A DNA stretch of 64,000 bases from Bacteroidota bacterium (GTDB lineage: Bacteria > Bacteroidota > Bacteroidia > Bacteroidales > Paludibacteraceae): NCBI GenBank assembly GCA_023459355.1, contig JAEWUM010000009.1, positions 124,001-188,000 of the forward strand, read 5' to 3'. The translations under genes and the position numbers were made by a program. Within the stretch, counting starts at the first letter, position 1; every line of letters begins with the position of its first letter. Below, one piece after another: positions 26,807 to 35,021 of this stretch. The notes under the pieces were generated by a model. It had not been told where the DNA came from. It saw nothing but the letters and a program-made list of their open reading frames with translations, and made no database searches.

Positions 26807-27607
26807 TTAATCTTTTACAATTCTTTTAGCATCAGCGAAAATTCTTTCTGCTTCTTTTTTATATTTTCCGGCAGGAAATTCATTGATATAATTGTAATAC
26901 TCATCAATGGTATCCCTGTAACGTTCAATTTTCTTTTCCTCCACACTCTGAACAGCCTGTTCATACTTCGACTGAAGAATAATGTATGACAACTCTTCTC
27001 TGTTCGAATTGGCAGGATAATTCTTCAGGGCATTCTGTGCGACAATAATAGCTGAAATGTAGTTATTACCCAGATAATTACCCAGGTTATAATACAATCT
27101 GGCGCTTAAAAACTCTTTATAAGCCAATTTACTTTTCAGTTCATCCAGCAACTTATTCACTTCAGGAACCCTCTCACTATCCGGATGGATATCCAGAAAC
27201 TCCTGAAAAGCATTGATTGCATCCCGGGTTGCCGTTTGATCGAGTCTGGCATCCGGTGAATCTAAGTAATAACAATATCCGATCATAAACCGGGCCTCAG
27301 TAATATAGGTTCCTTTGGGATATGTTTTCACGTAAGTTCTGTAATACTCACTTGCCGTGAAATAATCCTTCTGACCCATATATGATTTAGCCAGATAATT
27401 CAATATCTGCTCCGAACGTTCAGTACCCCTGAAATACCTGGAAACCTCATCAAACAAAGTAGAAGCACGCATGAAATCATTTTTTTCAAAATATTCCACG
27501 GCTTTATTATACTTCAATTCAGGATCGGTACTTTTCAGTATGTTCTGATATTCACTGCAGGAAATCGCAGCAAATACAACAAGTATGATGGCTAAGTATT
27601 TCTTCAT
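26807..27607 (-). CDS. bamD: Outer membrane assembly lipoprotein BamD
   Basis: A component of the BAM complex that inserts beta-barrel proteins in the outer membrane. The 266-residue lipoprotein has lipobox AAISC (Cys17) and about five TPR repeats (YNKAVEYFEKNDFMRASTLF, YLAKSYMGQKDYFTASEYY, ARFMIGYCYYLDS). The ATG at 27607 gives a clean lipoprotein signal; the upstream frame start is rejected because it overlaps a TACTTTTG -7 box at 27623-27630. It is cotranscribed with rpoZ. Confidence 0.93.
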   Translation of the reverse strand: MKKYLAIILVVFAAISCSEYQNILKSTDPELKYNKAVEYFEKNDFMRASTLFDEVSRYFRGTERSEQILNYLAKSYMGQKDYFTASEYYRTYVKTYPKGTYITEARFMIGYCYYLDSPDARLDQTATRDAINAFQEFLDIHPDSERVPEVNKLLDELKSKLAYKEFLSARLYYNLGNYLGNNYISAIIVAQNALKNYPANSNREELSYIILQSKYEQAVQSVEEKKIERYRDTIDEYYNYINEFPAGKYKKEAERIFADAKRIVKD

Positions 27608-27622
27608 AAGAAAATTGGACTG

Positions 27623-27630
27623 CAAAAGTA
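27623..27630 (-). promoter_or_regulatory. Putative -7 box for bamD-rpoZ
   Basis: TACTTTTG on the minus strand, 16 bp before the bamD start, fits TAnnTTTG. The leader would be very short. No -33 element recognised. Confidence 0.4.
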
Positions 27631-27664
27631 AGTAATTTAAATGTAATAATAAAATTTTTCCACA

Positions 27665-28678
27665 CTATTCATTGAAGTATTTCTCAAAGCCTTCTGAATA
27701 GCTAACCTGATAGTTTCCTGCTTCATCCGCATAAATCAGGTAACATTCGATGTCGGGAACACGGCGACAAACAGCCAGGCTGCTATCGACACCCAAGACC
27801 ATAAAAGCGGTCGCAAAAGCATCAGCACGCATGGAAGACGCTGCTATAACTGTGGCACTTAACAAATTATGATCTACAGGATAACCGGTTACCGGATTGA
27901 TGGTATGGGCATATTTCTTTCCGTCTTTAAAATAAAACTGGCGATAATTGCCTGAAGTTGCCATCCCACAATCGGTTATACCCAGGATGATTTGTAATTC
28001 CCTTTGTTCTTCAAAAATTTCCTCGGTCGGTTTATCGATTCCAATTTGCCATTTTTTGCCTTTGGGATTTACTCCTTTACAGGCAATTTCGCCCCCAATC
28101 TCAACCATATAGTTTTCACAGCCATAGGATTCCAGGAGTTTTCCGATTACATCAGATGACTGCCCTTTGGCAATAGCGCTTGCATCCAGCATGATGCGTT
28201 TATCCGATTTAACGAGTTGATTATTCTCAAGACTAATCTTTTTATAGCCGATATAAGGCAGTATTGACTTTACATCAGGCAGTTCTTTTCTGTCCTGATT
28301 TCCAAAACCAAACCCCCAGGCATTAACCAAAGGTGCCACAGTGATATCAAAAGCTCCACCAGTATGCTCTGAAACCTGACGGGCTTCTCTGTACATGGTA
28401 AGAAAATAATCATCAACCGTTACACCTTCTTCGTTGTTGTTAATCCTGGATATAATCGAATTAGGATTGAAAGTTGAAAGGGATAATTCAAATTCCCGCA
28501 TCTTTACTTCAATCTCCGGCTGTAAATCTTTTCCTTCGGGATGCAAGTAGGTAGCGTGGTAAAATGTCCCGTGGATTTTACCGCTGTTTTTCGTGTATTC
28601 TTTGTTTTTGGAAACTGGCTGCTGACAGGACAGCAATAGAATAGCCAACAAAGCAGGAAAGAAAAATCTGTTTTTCAT
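27665..28678 (-). CDS. apbE: FAD:protein FMN transferase ApbE
   Basis: Attaches FMN to Thr of the SGAT motif in extracytosolic flavoproteins, using FAD and Mg2+. The 337-residue lipoprotein (lipobox LLLSC, Cys18) has FDITVAPLVNAWGFG, LDASAIAKG, EIGGEIACKG, GIDKP, HTINPVTGYPV and ADAFATAFMVLG, the complete family set. The ATG at 28678 is used because the upstream in-frame codon is TTG and would overlap pyrC. It is placed 2 bp after the pyrC stop. A candidate substrate is the FMN-binding protein encoded at 11.7 kb. Confidence 0.93.
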   Translation of the reverse strand: MKNRFFFPALLAILLLSCQQPVSKNKEYTKNSGKIHGTFYHATYLHPEGKDLQPEIEVKMREFELSLSTFNPNSIISRINNNEEGVTVDDYFLTMYREARQVSEHTGGAFDITVAPLVNAWGFGFGNQDRKELPDVKSILPYIGYKKISLENNQLVKSDKRIMLDASAIAKGQSSDVIGKLLESYGCENYMVEIGGEIACKGVNPKGKKWQIGIDKPTEEIFEEQRELQIILGITDCGMATSGNYRQFYFKDGKKYAHTINPVTGYPVDHNLLSATVIAASSMRADAFATAFMVLGVDSSLAVCRRVPDIECYLIYADEAGNYQVSYSEGFEKYFNE

Positions 28679-28680
28679 CT

Positions 28681-30024
28681 TCAATATTTATTAAACATCA
28701 GTCTTTTACCGCGAATGGCTGTATTTACTTTGCCATCACTGTAAGCCAGCTGACCATTTACCCAGGTTTTTTCTACGGTATGTTTGAGCGTGGTGCCTTC
28801 AAACGGTGACCAACCACATTTCGACAACACCAAATCAGCCGTAACCGGCATTGATTTCGCCGGGTTCACCAATACCAAATCAGCAAAATAACCCGGCTGG
28901 ATATACCCTCTTTTTTGTACCCTGAATAAATCTGCCGGCGCATGACACATTTTTCTGACTACCTGTTCCACCGTAAAATAGCCCTTAGCCGCCAATTCGA
29001 GCATGGCAGGAAGTGAAAATTGCACCAACGGTCCGCCCGAAGCTGCTTTCAGACAGTTACCTTCTTTTTCTCTCAACAAATGTGGTGCATGATCGGTAGC
29101 CACCACATCAATCAAATCCTGATTCAGCGCTTCGATGAGTTTAAGCCGGTCGGTTTCGGTTTTGACAGCCGGATTCCATTTGATGCGGTTTCCATATTGT
29201 TCATAATCCTGATCCGAGAACCACAAGTGATGCACACACACTTCAGCCGTGATTTTTTTCTCTTTCAACGGTAATTTATTGCTGAACAGAGCCATTTCAC
29301 GTGCAGTAGACAAATGCAGCACATGCAAGCGGGCATTGTATTTGGTTGCCAGTTCCACCGCGAAGGCCGATGATTTATAACAGGCTTCTGCATCCCGTAT
29401 CAGGGGGTGAAACTGAATGGGCAAATCATCACCATATTGCGCTTTATAACGAGCTTTATTAGCCTGAATAGTCGCTTCATCTTCACAATGGGTGGCAATC
29501 AACATCGGGATTTCAGCAAAAATACGACTCAGTGTCTCCCGGTTATCTACCAGCATATTACCGGTTGAGGAGCCCATAAACACCTTAACGCCACAGACTT
29601 CAGCAGGGTTAACCTTCTTGAGTTCCTCCATATTGTCATTGGTGGCACCCATGAAAAAAGAATAATTGGCCACCGATTTTTCAGCGCCAATCCTATATTT
29701 ATCCTCCAATGCATCACTGGTAATTGTCAGCGGCATGGTATTGGGCATATCCATGAAAGAAGTTACACCGCCAGCCACCGCCGCCATCGATTCCGTGGCG
29801 ATATCGGCTTTATGAGTCAGACCCGGCTCCCGGAAATGCACCTGATCATCGATAACACCCGGCATCAACCAAAGTCCGGTGGCATCCATTACCTCATTAA
29901 CATGTATATCCTCGGGGATATCACTTCCGTGAAAAACAGCGCTTATCATTTCTCCGTCCAACAGGACAGAACCTGTGAAGCGTTTTCCATCATTGAAGAT
30001 GGTTGCATTTTTAATTAACAACAC
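28681..30024 (-). CDS. pyrC: Dihydroorotase (Bacteroidetes type)
   Basis: Cyclises carbamoyl-aspartate to dihydroorotate in pyrimidine synthesis. The 447-residue amidohydrolase has GVIDDQVHFREPG near residues 56-68, MDMPNT, GVKVFMGSSTGN, HCEDEA, LHVLHLSTAREM and VATDHAPH. The first metal-binding segment reads QVH where most dihydroorotases have HVH. No ATG lies near the N-terminus; the frame begins GTG (30024) or TTG (30021), so a non-ATG start is likely. It lies upstream of apbE with a 2-bp gap. Confidence 0.92.
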   Translation of the reverse strand: MLLIKNATIFNDGKRFTGSVLLDGEMISAVFHGSDIPEDIHVNEVMDATGLWLMPGVIDDQVHFREPGLTHKADIATESMAAVAGGVTSFMDMPNTMPLTITSDALEDKYRIGAEKSVANYSFFMGATNDNMEELKKVNPAEVCGVKVFMGSSTGNMLVDNRETLSRIFAEIPMLIATHCEDEATIQANKARYKAQYGDDLPIQFHPLIRDAEACYKSSAFAVELATKYNARLHVLHLSTAREMALFSNKLPLKEKKITAEVCVHHLWFSDQDYEQYGNRIKWNPAVKTETDRLKLIEALNQDLIDVVATDHAPHLLREKEGNCLKAASGGPLVQFSLPAMLELAAKGYFTVEQVVRKMCHAPADLFRVQKRGYIQPGYFADLVLVNPAKSMPVTADLVLSKCGWSPFEGTTLKHTVEKTWVNGQLAYSDGKVNTAIRGKRLMFNKY

Positions 30025-30072
30025 GATTTGCTATTTACAATTTTGACATTTACAATTTTGTTTGGTTTTTTT

Positions 30073-30147
30073 GGGGTGCATTCGATGCGCCCCTACGCTT
30101 TCCGTTTTCCGTTTTCCGTTATTGGGCGCAAGCGTTGCGCCCCTACG
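30073..30147. repeat. Two GGGCGC-type palindromes flanking a CCGTTTT tract
   Basis: Palindromes GGGTGCATTCGATGCGCCCC (30074-30093) and GGGCGCAAGCGTTGCGCCC (30124-30142) are each followed by CTACG, with CCGTTTTCCGTTTTCCG between them. A third copy of the same arrangement is at 31005-31055. They lie between pyrC and the GT2 gene. REP-like element. Confidence 0.75.
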
Positions 30148-30888
30148 TTACCCATTACGTTTGGGGTACTTCCTCCTCCAGCTTTCCAATTTCAACTGAA
30201 CCACACCCAAAAAGGCTTCGCCGAAAATACCACCACTCATTTTTGAGGTACCCAATTCCCTGTTGATGAAGATGATGGGCACTTCCACCAGTTTAAACCC
30301 ACATTTGTAGGCTGTAAATTTCATTTCTATCTGAAAAGCATATCCTTTGAACCTAATCTTATCCAACTCGATGGTTTCGAGCACTTTTCTTTTATAGCAT
30401 TTGAATCCGGCGGTTGTATCCGCTATTTTCATACCGAGGACAAAACGCACGTATTTGGATGCAAAGTACGACATCAGCACCCTGCCAATGGGCCAGTTAA
30501 CCACATTGACACCGCTCACGTAACGCGAACCGATGGCCACATCAGCGCCACCTTCGTTACAGGCCTTATACAATTTCACCAAGTCATTCGGATTATGCGA
30601 AAAATCAGCATCCATCTCGAAAACGTAGTCGTATTTTCGTTCCAGCGCCCATTTGAATCCGGCAATATAGGCCGTGCCCAGTCCCAGTTTGCCTTTTCTT
30701 TCGAGTATATGCAACCGGTCCGGGAACTCTTTTTGTAACTGTTTTACAATGTTGGCTGTCCCATCCGGAGAGCCGTCATCAATAATCAACAGTTCAAATG
30801 CTACTTCCAGGGCAAACACAGCCCGGATAATATTTTCAATATTTTCCTTCTCGTTATAGGTGGGGATAATGACAAGATTGGGGGACAT
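30148..30888 (-). CDS. GT2 glycosyltransferase, polyprenol-phosphate mannosyltransferase-like
   Basis: A 246-residue GT-A glycosyltransferase of the DPM1-like group, expected to move mannose (or a similar sugar) from a GDP-sugar to a polyprenyl phosphate at the inner leaflet. Motifs are VIIPTYNEKENIENII, LIIDDGSPDGTA, EMDADFSHNP (the metal-binding DxD) and GSRYVSGVNVVNWP. There are no C-terminal membrane helices, unlike the longer two-domain forms. The ATG at 30888 is chosen because the family begins at this position. The acceptor and sugar are inferred from family only. Confidence 0.85.
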   Translation of the reverse strand: MSPNLVIIPTYNEKENIENIIRAVFALEVAFELLIIDDGSPDGTANIVKQLQKEFPDRLHILERKGKLGLGTAYIAGFKWALERKYDYVFEMDADFSHNPNDLVKLYKACNEGGADVAIGSRYVSGVNVVNWPIGRVLMSYFASKYVRFVLGMKIADTTAGFKCYKRKVLETIELDKIRFKGYAFQIEMKFTAYKCGFKLVEVPIIFINRELGTSKMSGGIFGEAFLGVVQLKLESWRRKYPKRNG

Positions 30889-31004
30889 AAGTCTAAATTT
30901 TATTTTTAACCACAAAAGACACAAAAGAAAAACAAAGTAATCACAAAAGAAAATATTATTTCCATTAAATTATTGTTCAATATAATATTTTGTCTGCAGT
31001 TTGT

Positions 31005-31055
31005 GGGCGCAAGCATTGCGCCCCTACGTTTTCCGCTTTCCGCTTTCCGTTATTC
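31005..31055. repeat. GGGCGC palindrome plus CCGCTTTCCG tract
   Basis: GGGCGCAAGCATTGCGCCCC at 31005-31024 followed by TACG and TTTTCCGCTTTCCGCTTTCC. It is the same composite as at 30073-30147, separating the GT2 and WalJ-like genes. The rest of the 30889-31074 spacer holds nothing else I recognise. Confidence 0.7.
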
Positions 31056-31074
31056 ACTATTCACTAACAAACTA

Positions 31075-31881
31075 TCATTCAAAAACATATAACTCCGTCG
31101 GAGCAAATCTTTCCAGGATAATCAACTTCAAATCCTTTCCAACCCGGATATTTTTCTTTTCCAAATAGCTTTTCACTGTAGTAAACGCAACATCCGGATG
31201 ATTATTTTCCTTACTCAAATGACAAAGAAAAACGGCTTCCAGATGATCCTGGTAATTTTCTGCCAGAAACTCTCCTGTTTGATTGTTACTCAGGTGACCG
31301 GTATTGGATCTGATTCTTCGTTTTAAATCGGCCGGATAAGGTCCGGTTGATAGCATGCTTTCATCGTAGTTGGCTTCAAAAACCATGTAATGTGCACTTC
31401 TCAGGTGCTGAGAGGCTTCTTCACAAACATAGCCCTGATCCGTGGCAAAAGTGAACCTCTTACCCTGGTATTCAACCGTATAACCTACGCTGTCTGTCGC
31501 ATCATGTGAAACCTGAAAGGCAGTAATATTAAAGCCGGCAATTTCGATGGTTTCATTTTTTTCGATGAATCTCCTGCTACCGTTCAACTTCTCGGTCACA
31601 CAATAACTGTTGTTAATCCCTTCGTGAATCTTGCGGGTGGTGTAAACCGGCACGTGATGAATTTCACCCAACGAACCAACTGCTCTGATATGATCGGCAT
31701 GGTCATGGGTCACAAATACGCCCCAGATATGCTGAAAATCAAGTCCCAGCGCCCTGAGATTTTTTTTGATTGTCCTCACCCCTATTCCTGCATCAATCAA
31801 AATTCCGCAAGAAGCGTTGCCGATATAATAGCAATTTCCACTGCTGCCACTTGCAAAACTCTGAAAACGCAATCTATCCAT
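31075..31881 (-). CDS. MBL-fold metallohydrolase, WalJ/YycJ-like
   Basis: A 268-residue metallo-beta-lactamase fold hydrolase of the YycJ/WalJ group, whose members are thought to act on DNA or other phosphodiesters and affect cell-wall coordination. It begins LRFQSFASGSSGNCYYIG and has the zinc motif THDHADHIRAVG, the FATDQGYV strand and LCHLSKENNHPD. The ATG at 31881 fits the conserved N-terminus. It is divergent from tsaB, and a TACCTTTG -7 box at 31912-31919 lies upstream. Confidence 0.85.
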   Translation of the reverse strand: MDRLRFQSFASGSSGNCYYIGNASCGILIDAGIGVRTIKKNLRALGLDFQHIWGVFVTHDHADHIRAVGSLGEIHHVPVYTTRKIHEGINNSYCVTEKLNGSRRFIEKNETIEIAGFNITAFQVSHDATDSVGYTVEYQGKRFTFATDQGYVCEEASQHLRSAHYMVFEANYDESMLSTGPYPADLKRRIRSNTGHLSNNQTGEFLAENYQDHLEAVFLCHLSKENNHPDVAFTTVKSYLEKKNIRVGKDLKLIILERFAPTELYVFE

Positions 31882-31911
31882 AAAATGCTGTTTAAACTTT
31901 TTTAATTCTTG

Positions 31912-31919
31912 CAAAGGTA
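31912..31919 (-). promoter_or_regulatory. Putative -7 box for the WalJ-like gene
   Basis: TACCTTTG on the minus strand, 31 bp from the start. It lies in the divergent spacer shared with tsaB. Confidence 0.45.
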
Positions 31920-31941
31920 GAATTAATAAACTAAATTATTG

Positions 31942-31949
31942 TAATTTTG
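31942..31949 (+). promoter_or_regulatory. Putative -7 box for tsaB
   Basis: TAATTTTG fits TAnnTTTG and lies 36 bp before the tsaB ATG. The -33 region is not evident. Confidence 0.4.
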
Positions 31950-31984
31950 CGTGACTTAATTACAAAAAATATCTTAATATACCG

Positions 31985-32662
31985 ATGGTAATCCTGCATA
32001 TTGAAACTTCCACCCATGTCTGTTCAGTCGCGTTGAGCGAACAGGAAAAATGCATTTTTCAACAGTCGAATTATGATGGCATGAATCACGCTGCCATGCT
32101 GAGTTTGTTCATTCAGGATGCATTAGATTTATTAAAGGAATCAGGCAAAAAATTAGATGCAGTTGCTGTGAGTAGCGGTCCGGGCTCATATACAGGCCTG
32201 CGCATTGGCGTATCCACTGCAAAAGGCTTGTGTTACGGACTCGACATTCCACTTATCAGCATCAGCACGCTGGAAATCATGACCATCGCGGCAATGCAAA
32301 AGCACACCCCAAATAAGCATGATTTGTTTGTCCCGATGATTGACGCCCGCAGAATGGAGGTGTATGATGTCATTTTTGATTCAAACCGGAAAATCATCCG
32401 GGACACAGCGGCCAGCATCATCAATGAAAACAGTTATGCAGAATTGTTAGAAAAAAGTCAGGTTTTATTCTTCGGAAACGGAGCCGCCAAATGCAAACAA
32501 GTTATTACTTCTCCCTATGCGATTTTTATCGACGACATACACCCATTGGCTGAAAATATGATAGAGCCAGCCCTGAAAAAGTATCAGCAAGGGCAATTTG
32601 AAGATGTGGCGTATTTTGAGCCGTTTTATTTGAAGGAGTTTCAGACAACGCAGGCAAAGTGA
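31985..32662 (+). CDS. tsaB: tRNA threonylcarbamoyladenosine biosynthesis protein TsaB
   Basis: A structural partner of TsaD in the complex that makes the t6A37 modification of ANN-decoding tRNAs. The 225-residue ASKHA-fold protein begins ILHIETSTHVCSVALS and has AVSSGPGSYTGLRIGVSTAKGLCYGL, the family signature, and PMIDARRMEVY. It is the last core gene before the accessory region that runs to about 45.2 kb. Confidence 0.95.
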   Translation: MVILHIETSTHVCSVALSEQEKCIFQQSNYDGMNHAAMLSLFIQDALDLLKESGKKLDAVAVSSGPGSYTGLRIGVSTAKGLCYGLDIPLISISTLEIMTIAAMQKHTPNKHDLFVPMIDARRMEVYDVIFDSNRKIIRDTAASIINENSYAELLEKSQVLFFGNGAAKCKQVITSPYAIFIDDIHPLAENMIEPALKKYQQGQFEDVAYFEPFYLKEFQTTQAK

Positions 32663-32773
32663 GCGGAAAGCATATAATGAGAATTGAATCATAAAAGCGA
32701 ATGCAGAAATTAGTCTTAAAAACAACTTTCTGGTACTTGGCTTTGTGCGTGTTATCGCTTAGTTGTTTGTTTG

Positions 32774-33091
32774 TCAGTCAACAAACGTTTCTTTTATTAC
32801 GGATTTAACCTCTTGAATCTCGCTTTTTGTCAAAGCGCCAAGTGTTCTGATAATTCTGACTTTATCTATTGTTCTGATTTGATCTATGGCAATCCAACCC
32901 GTTTTTCCATTATGTCTCACCTCAACTCTGGTTGGATATTTTCGGGAAGCTGTTGTCATGGGACTAACAACTAATGTCTGAAGATTGTGATTTATTTCAT
33001 TGGGTGAGACGATTACACAGGGGCGGGTCTTTTGAATCTCACTTCCTACGGTCGGATCCAGATTAACTAATACAATGTCATACTGATTCAT
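32774..33091 (-). CDS. mazF: MazF/PemK family mRNA interferase toxin
   Basis: A 105-residue toxin endoribonuclease of a type II toxin-antitoxin pair. It begins NQYDIVLVNLDPTVGSEIQKTRPCVIVSPN, the MazF beta-barrel start with the RP catalytic region, and has MTTASRKYPTRVEV and GWIAIDQIRTIDK. Its ATG overlaps the antitoxin stop by four bases, the usual arrangement for coupled translation. The recognition sequence cannot be predicted. The pair lies at the edge of the accessory region between palindromic repeats. Confidence 0.93.
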   Translation of the reverse strand: MNQYDIVLVNLDPTVGSEIQKTRPCVIVSPNEINHNLQTLVVSPMTTASRKYPTRVEVRHNGKTGWIAIDQIRTIDKVRIIRTLGALTKSEIQEVKSVIKETFVD

Positions 33092-33333
33092 TGCCAGTCC
33101 TCCATATTTTCGTCTTCGAAAACATCGTCAATCAACAACTTATCATCGCCATTTTCATGCATCTTTTTAAACTGCAAATCCCACCCCTTTCGAGGCTCTG
33201 CCACTGGCCTGATTATGATTTGATTCTTCTCAAGAATTAATTCTACTTTATCCCTGATTTGATATTTTTCCAATAAGGTTTTGCTTAATCTAAAACCTCT
33301 TGAATTTCCGATTCTTACTATTGACACTTCCAT
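33088..33333 (-). CDS. mazE: MazE-like antitoxin (SpoVT/AbrB fold)
   Basis: An 81-residue antitoxin. The N-terminal AbrB-type DNA-binding part has VRIGNSRGFRLSKTLLEKY and an acidic C-terminal tail (about 55-81) rich in Asp and Glu, which would block the MazF active site. It probably represses its own promoter with MazF; TACATTTG at 33347-33354 is a candidate -7 box. It precedes mazF with a four-base overlap. Confidence 0.9.
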   Translation of the reverse strand: MEVSIVRIGNSRGFRLSKTLLEKYQIRDKVELILEKNQIIIRPVAEPRKGWDLQFKKMHENGDDKLLIDDVFEDENMEDWQ

Positions 33334-33346
33334 AATCTTTTCTCTA

Positions 33347-33354
33347 CAAATGTA
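33347..33354 (-). promoter_or_regulatory. Putative -7 box for mazEF
   Basis: TACATTTG on the minus strand, 14 bp upstream of mazE. No -33 element recognised. Confidence 0.35.
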
Positions 33355-33467
33355 AGTACAAAGTTATCACATTTATTATAGAAAACAAACAAATTATGAT
33401 TTTTTTTCTTAAAGGAATTATTTTCTTTTTCTAATCGAGGTTGTGTTACTATGCTACTCTTCTCCTG

Positions 33468-33608
33468 CAACTTGGCGATAACGTTTGACAATATGGCCTG
33501 AAAGGGATTACTGGCTTTTTCCCTATCAGGTTACACAAAAGTTGAAGCGGGCTAAAACCCTTCGCATACCACTGAAACCCTTATTGGCTATATTGTGTGT
33601 TGGCAACC
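33468..33608. repeat. Cassette-boundary-like inverted repeat between mazEF and the lipoprotein gene
   Basis: The segment starts CAACTTGGCGATAAC and ends GTTGGCAACC. Inner arms ACAATATGGCC (33488-33498) and GGCTATATTGT (about 33586-33596) are complementary with one mismatch, around a spacer of roughly 90 bp with no gene. GTTATCGCttAGTTG at 32751-32765 resembles the reverse complement of the left end, so the mazEF segment lies between inverted copies. Confidence 0.6.
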
Positions 33609-33623
33609 GTAAATTATTATTTA

Positions 33624-34586
33624 TCAATCCTTTAATCCGTTTAGCATAGTTACAAAATCATCTGGTGGATAGAATTGTAATTTTTTGTCCCCAATGTTGT
33701 AAGGCAAATTAATCAATTTGTTATCAGTGTACCAATAAAGCTTATCACTTATTGAACCTGGGCCTTCATTATTCATTCCTTTAATTATAGGAATCAACGA
33801 GTTAATAGCTTTGGTAACTTCTAAGTTTTCAATTGGATAAATAATCACAGCATGTCTATGAGGTACACCAATCAATGCTCCATGCTTCCCAATATATTTT
33901 TTTAAATCGTCCTTATCAAGTAAGATATTTGACGCAAAGACATTGTCACTTTGTATAAACCATATTTTATAATCCTTCATATCCTGTTGAGAAATCTCAA
34001 GCGGGTAATTGGATTTGATGTTTTTGAAACCTATATCAAACAATTCATTAGTCTGTTTATTCCAAGCAGAAACATTTTCAGGTTTAATACTTGTTACTGT
34101 ATGAGGTAAATCAAAAACCAATAATTCAACAATTTCATCTGTAAGCTCTCTGTAAACAGTATTTTCTTTTCCAACAGTCTCAATATACTCTTTGTGATAA
34201 AGTCTCACACCAATATATTGTTGAATTTGATTGAAATCATCTATTTTTTTATTGAAATCAGTCTCAAATTTATTTGATTCAATCATTCTGTTGAAATGGT
34301 CTGCAACAATCTGTTTCCACGTATTTCTATTTTCCTGTTTACAAAGCTGTGCAAGATTGACTAATCCAAGATTGTTTAATCCAAAATCATCATTCTCAAC
34401 GAGTACTACTCCGTCATTTATTGAAATCTTGACGTTCTTTTGTTTAAAGTATTCTTCTACAATGTCGATAAAACAGTTGTATTCTTTTTTGTCGAAAAAA
34501 TTCGCCCATTCAGGAACATTTCTATTCTGTCCTTTACATGATGAAAATAAAGAAATCATAATTATCAAGATGTGTTTAAGTTTCAT
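33624..34586 (-). CDS. DUF1444-like lipoprotein
   Basis: A 320-residue lipoprotein with lipobox LFSSC (Cys17) in a typical signal (MKLKHILIIMISLFSSC). The soluble part resembles DUF1444 (YtpQ-like) proteins: IGVRLYHKEYIETVG, ELLVFDLPHTV, and LFDIGFKNIK, then HGALIGVPHRHAVIIYPI. DUF1444 has no established function, and exported members are unusual in my experience. The ATG at 34586 gives the lipoprotein signal. The gene is bounded on both sides by inverted GTTGGCAACC / GGTTGCCAAC elements (33599-33608 and 34608-34617), like a gene cassette. Confidence 0.6.
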   Translation of the reverse strand: MKLKHILIIMISLFSSCKGQNRNVPEWANFFDKKEYNCFIDIVEEYFKQKNVKISINDGVVLVENDDFGLNNLGLVNLAQLCKQENRNTWKQIVADHFNRMIESNKFETDFNKKIDDFNQIQQYIGVRLYHKEYIETVGKENTVYRELTDEIVELLVFDLPHTVTSIKPENVSAWNKQTNELFDIGFKNIKSNYPLEISQQDMKDYKIWFIQSDNVFASNILLDKDDLKKYIGKHGALIGVPHRHAVIIYPIENLEVTKAINSLIPIIKGMNNEGPGSISDKLYWYTDNKLINLPYNIGDKKLQFYPPDDFVTMLNGLKD

Positions 34587-34607
34587 GTTTGTCGTGTCTT
34601 TTTTTAT

Positions 34608-34745
34608 GGTTGCCAACGGATTGGCGGTATGTTTTTGTTGCCGATTTCGAAGCACTGCCCTGTCAAGTTGCACGAAAATTTATTAGATGCTGAAACGCTG
34701 AAATTCCCACTAACTCGGCAATAAAATATACCGCCTGTTACCAGC
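34608..34745. repeat. Cassette-boundary-like inverted repeat downstream of GGTTGCCAAC
   Basis: Arms 34623-34644 (GGCGGTATGTTTTTGTTGCC...) and 34715-34735 (TCGGCAATAAAATATACCGC...) are complementary over about 21 bp with three mismatches, around a 70-bp spacer. The left edge shares GGTTGCCAAC with the site at 33599-33608, and the right edge contains GTTACCAGC, which recurs inverted at 44790-44798. Confidence 0.65.
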
Positions 34746-35021
34746 TGGCGTTCTGTTTCCTGTCCTTGTAAACCATTGTCATTATTGAGTTTCCTTGTCA
34801 TTGTCAAGTTGCATATATGTCTTGTGTCGGCTTGTGTGATTGGGTATTTTTTATTTTCTAAAAGGGAGGAGATTTTTAATTTTTCTTCTGGGGTCGGACA
34901 GGGACACTCTTTGGCAAAGCTTTGGTTTAAGCGTTGGCTTGTGGGGCTTTGACAATGTGTGTGACTGCTGCGATGGCTCATTTATTTTCTTATATTTCAA
35001 TAAACTCCCTAATTCCACAAT
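34737..35021. repeat. Left flanking repeat of the defence-like operon (noncoding)
   Basis: A spacer of about 285 bp without a credible gene. It holds GTTACCAGC (34737), GTAAACCATTGT (34768-34779), A/T-rich blocks and a 53-bp element at 34907-34959 that is nearly identical to one at 44556-44606 beyond the other end of the operon. This is one member of a repeat pair framing 35022-44477. Confidence 0.65.

Noticed and set aside
33468..34745. Canonical integron attC sites
   Set aside because: The palindromes have attC-like size, but the end sequences do not fit RYYYAAC/GTTRRRY and no integrase gene is in the window. Kept only as cassette-like boundaries.
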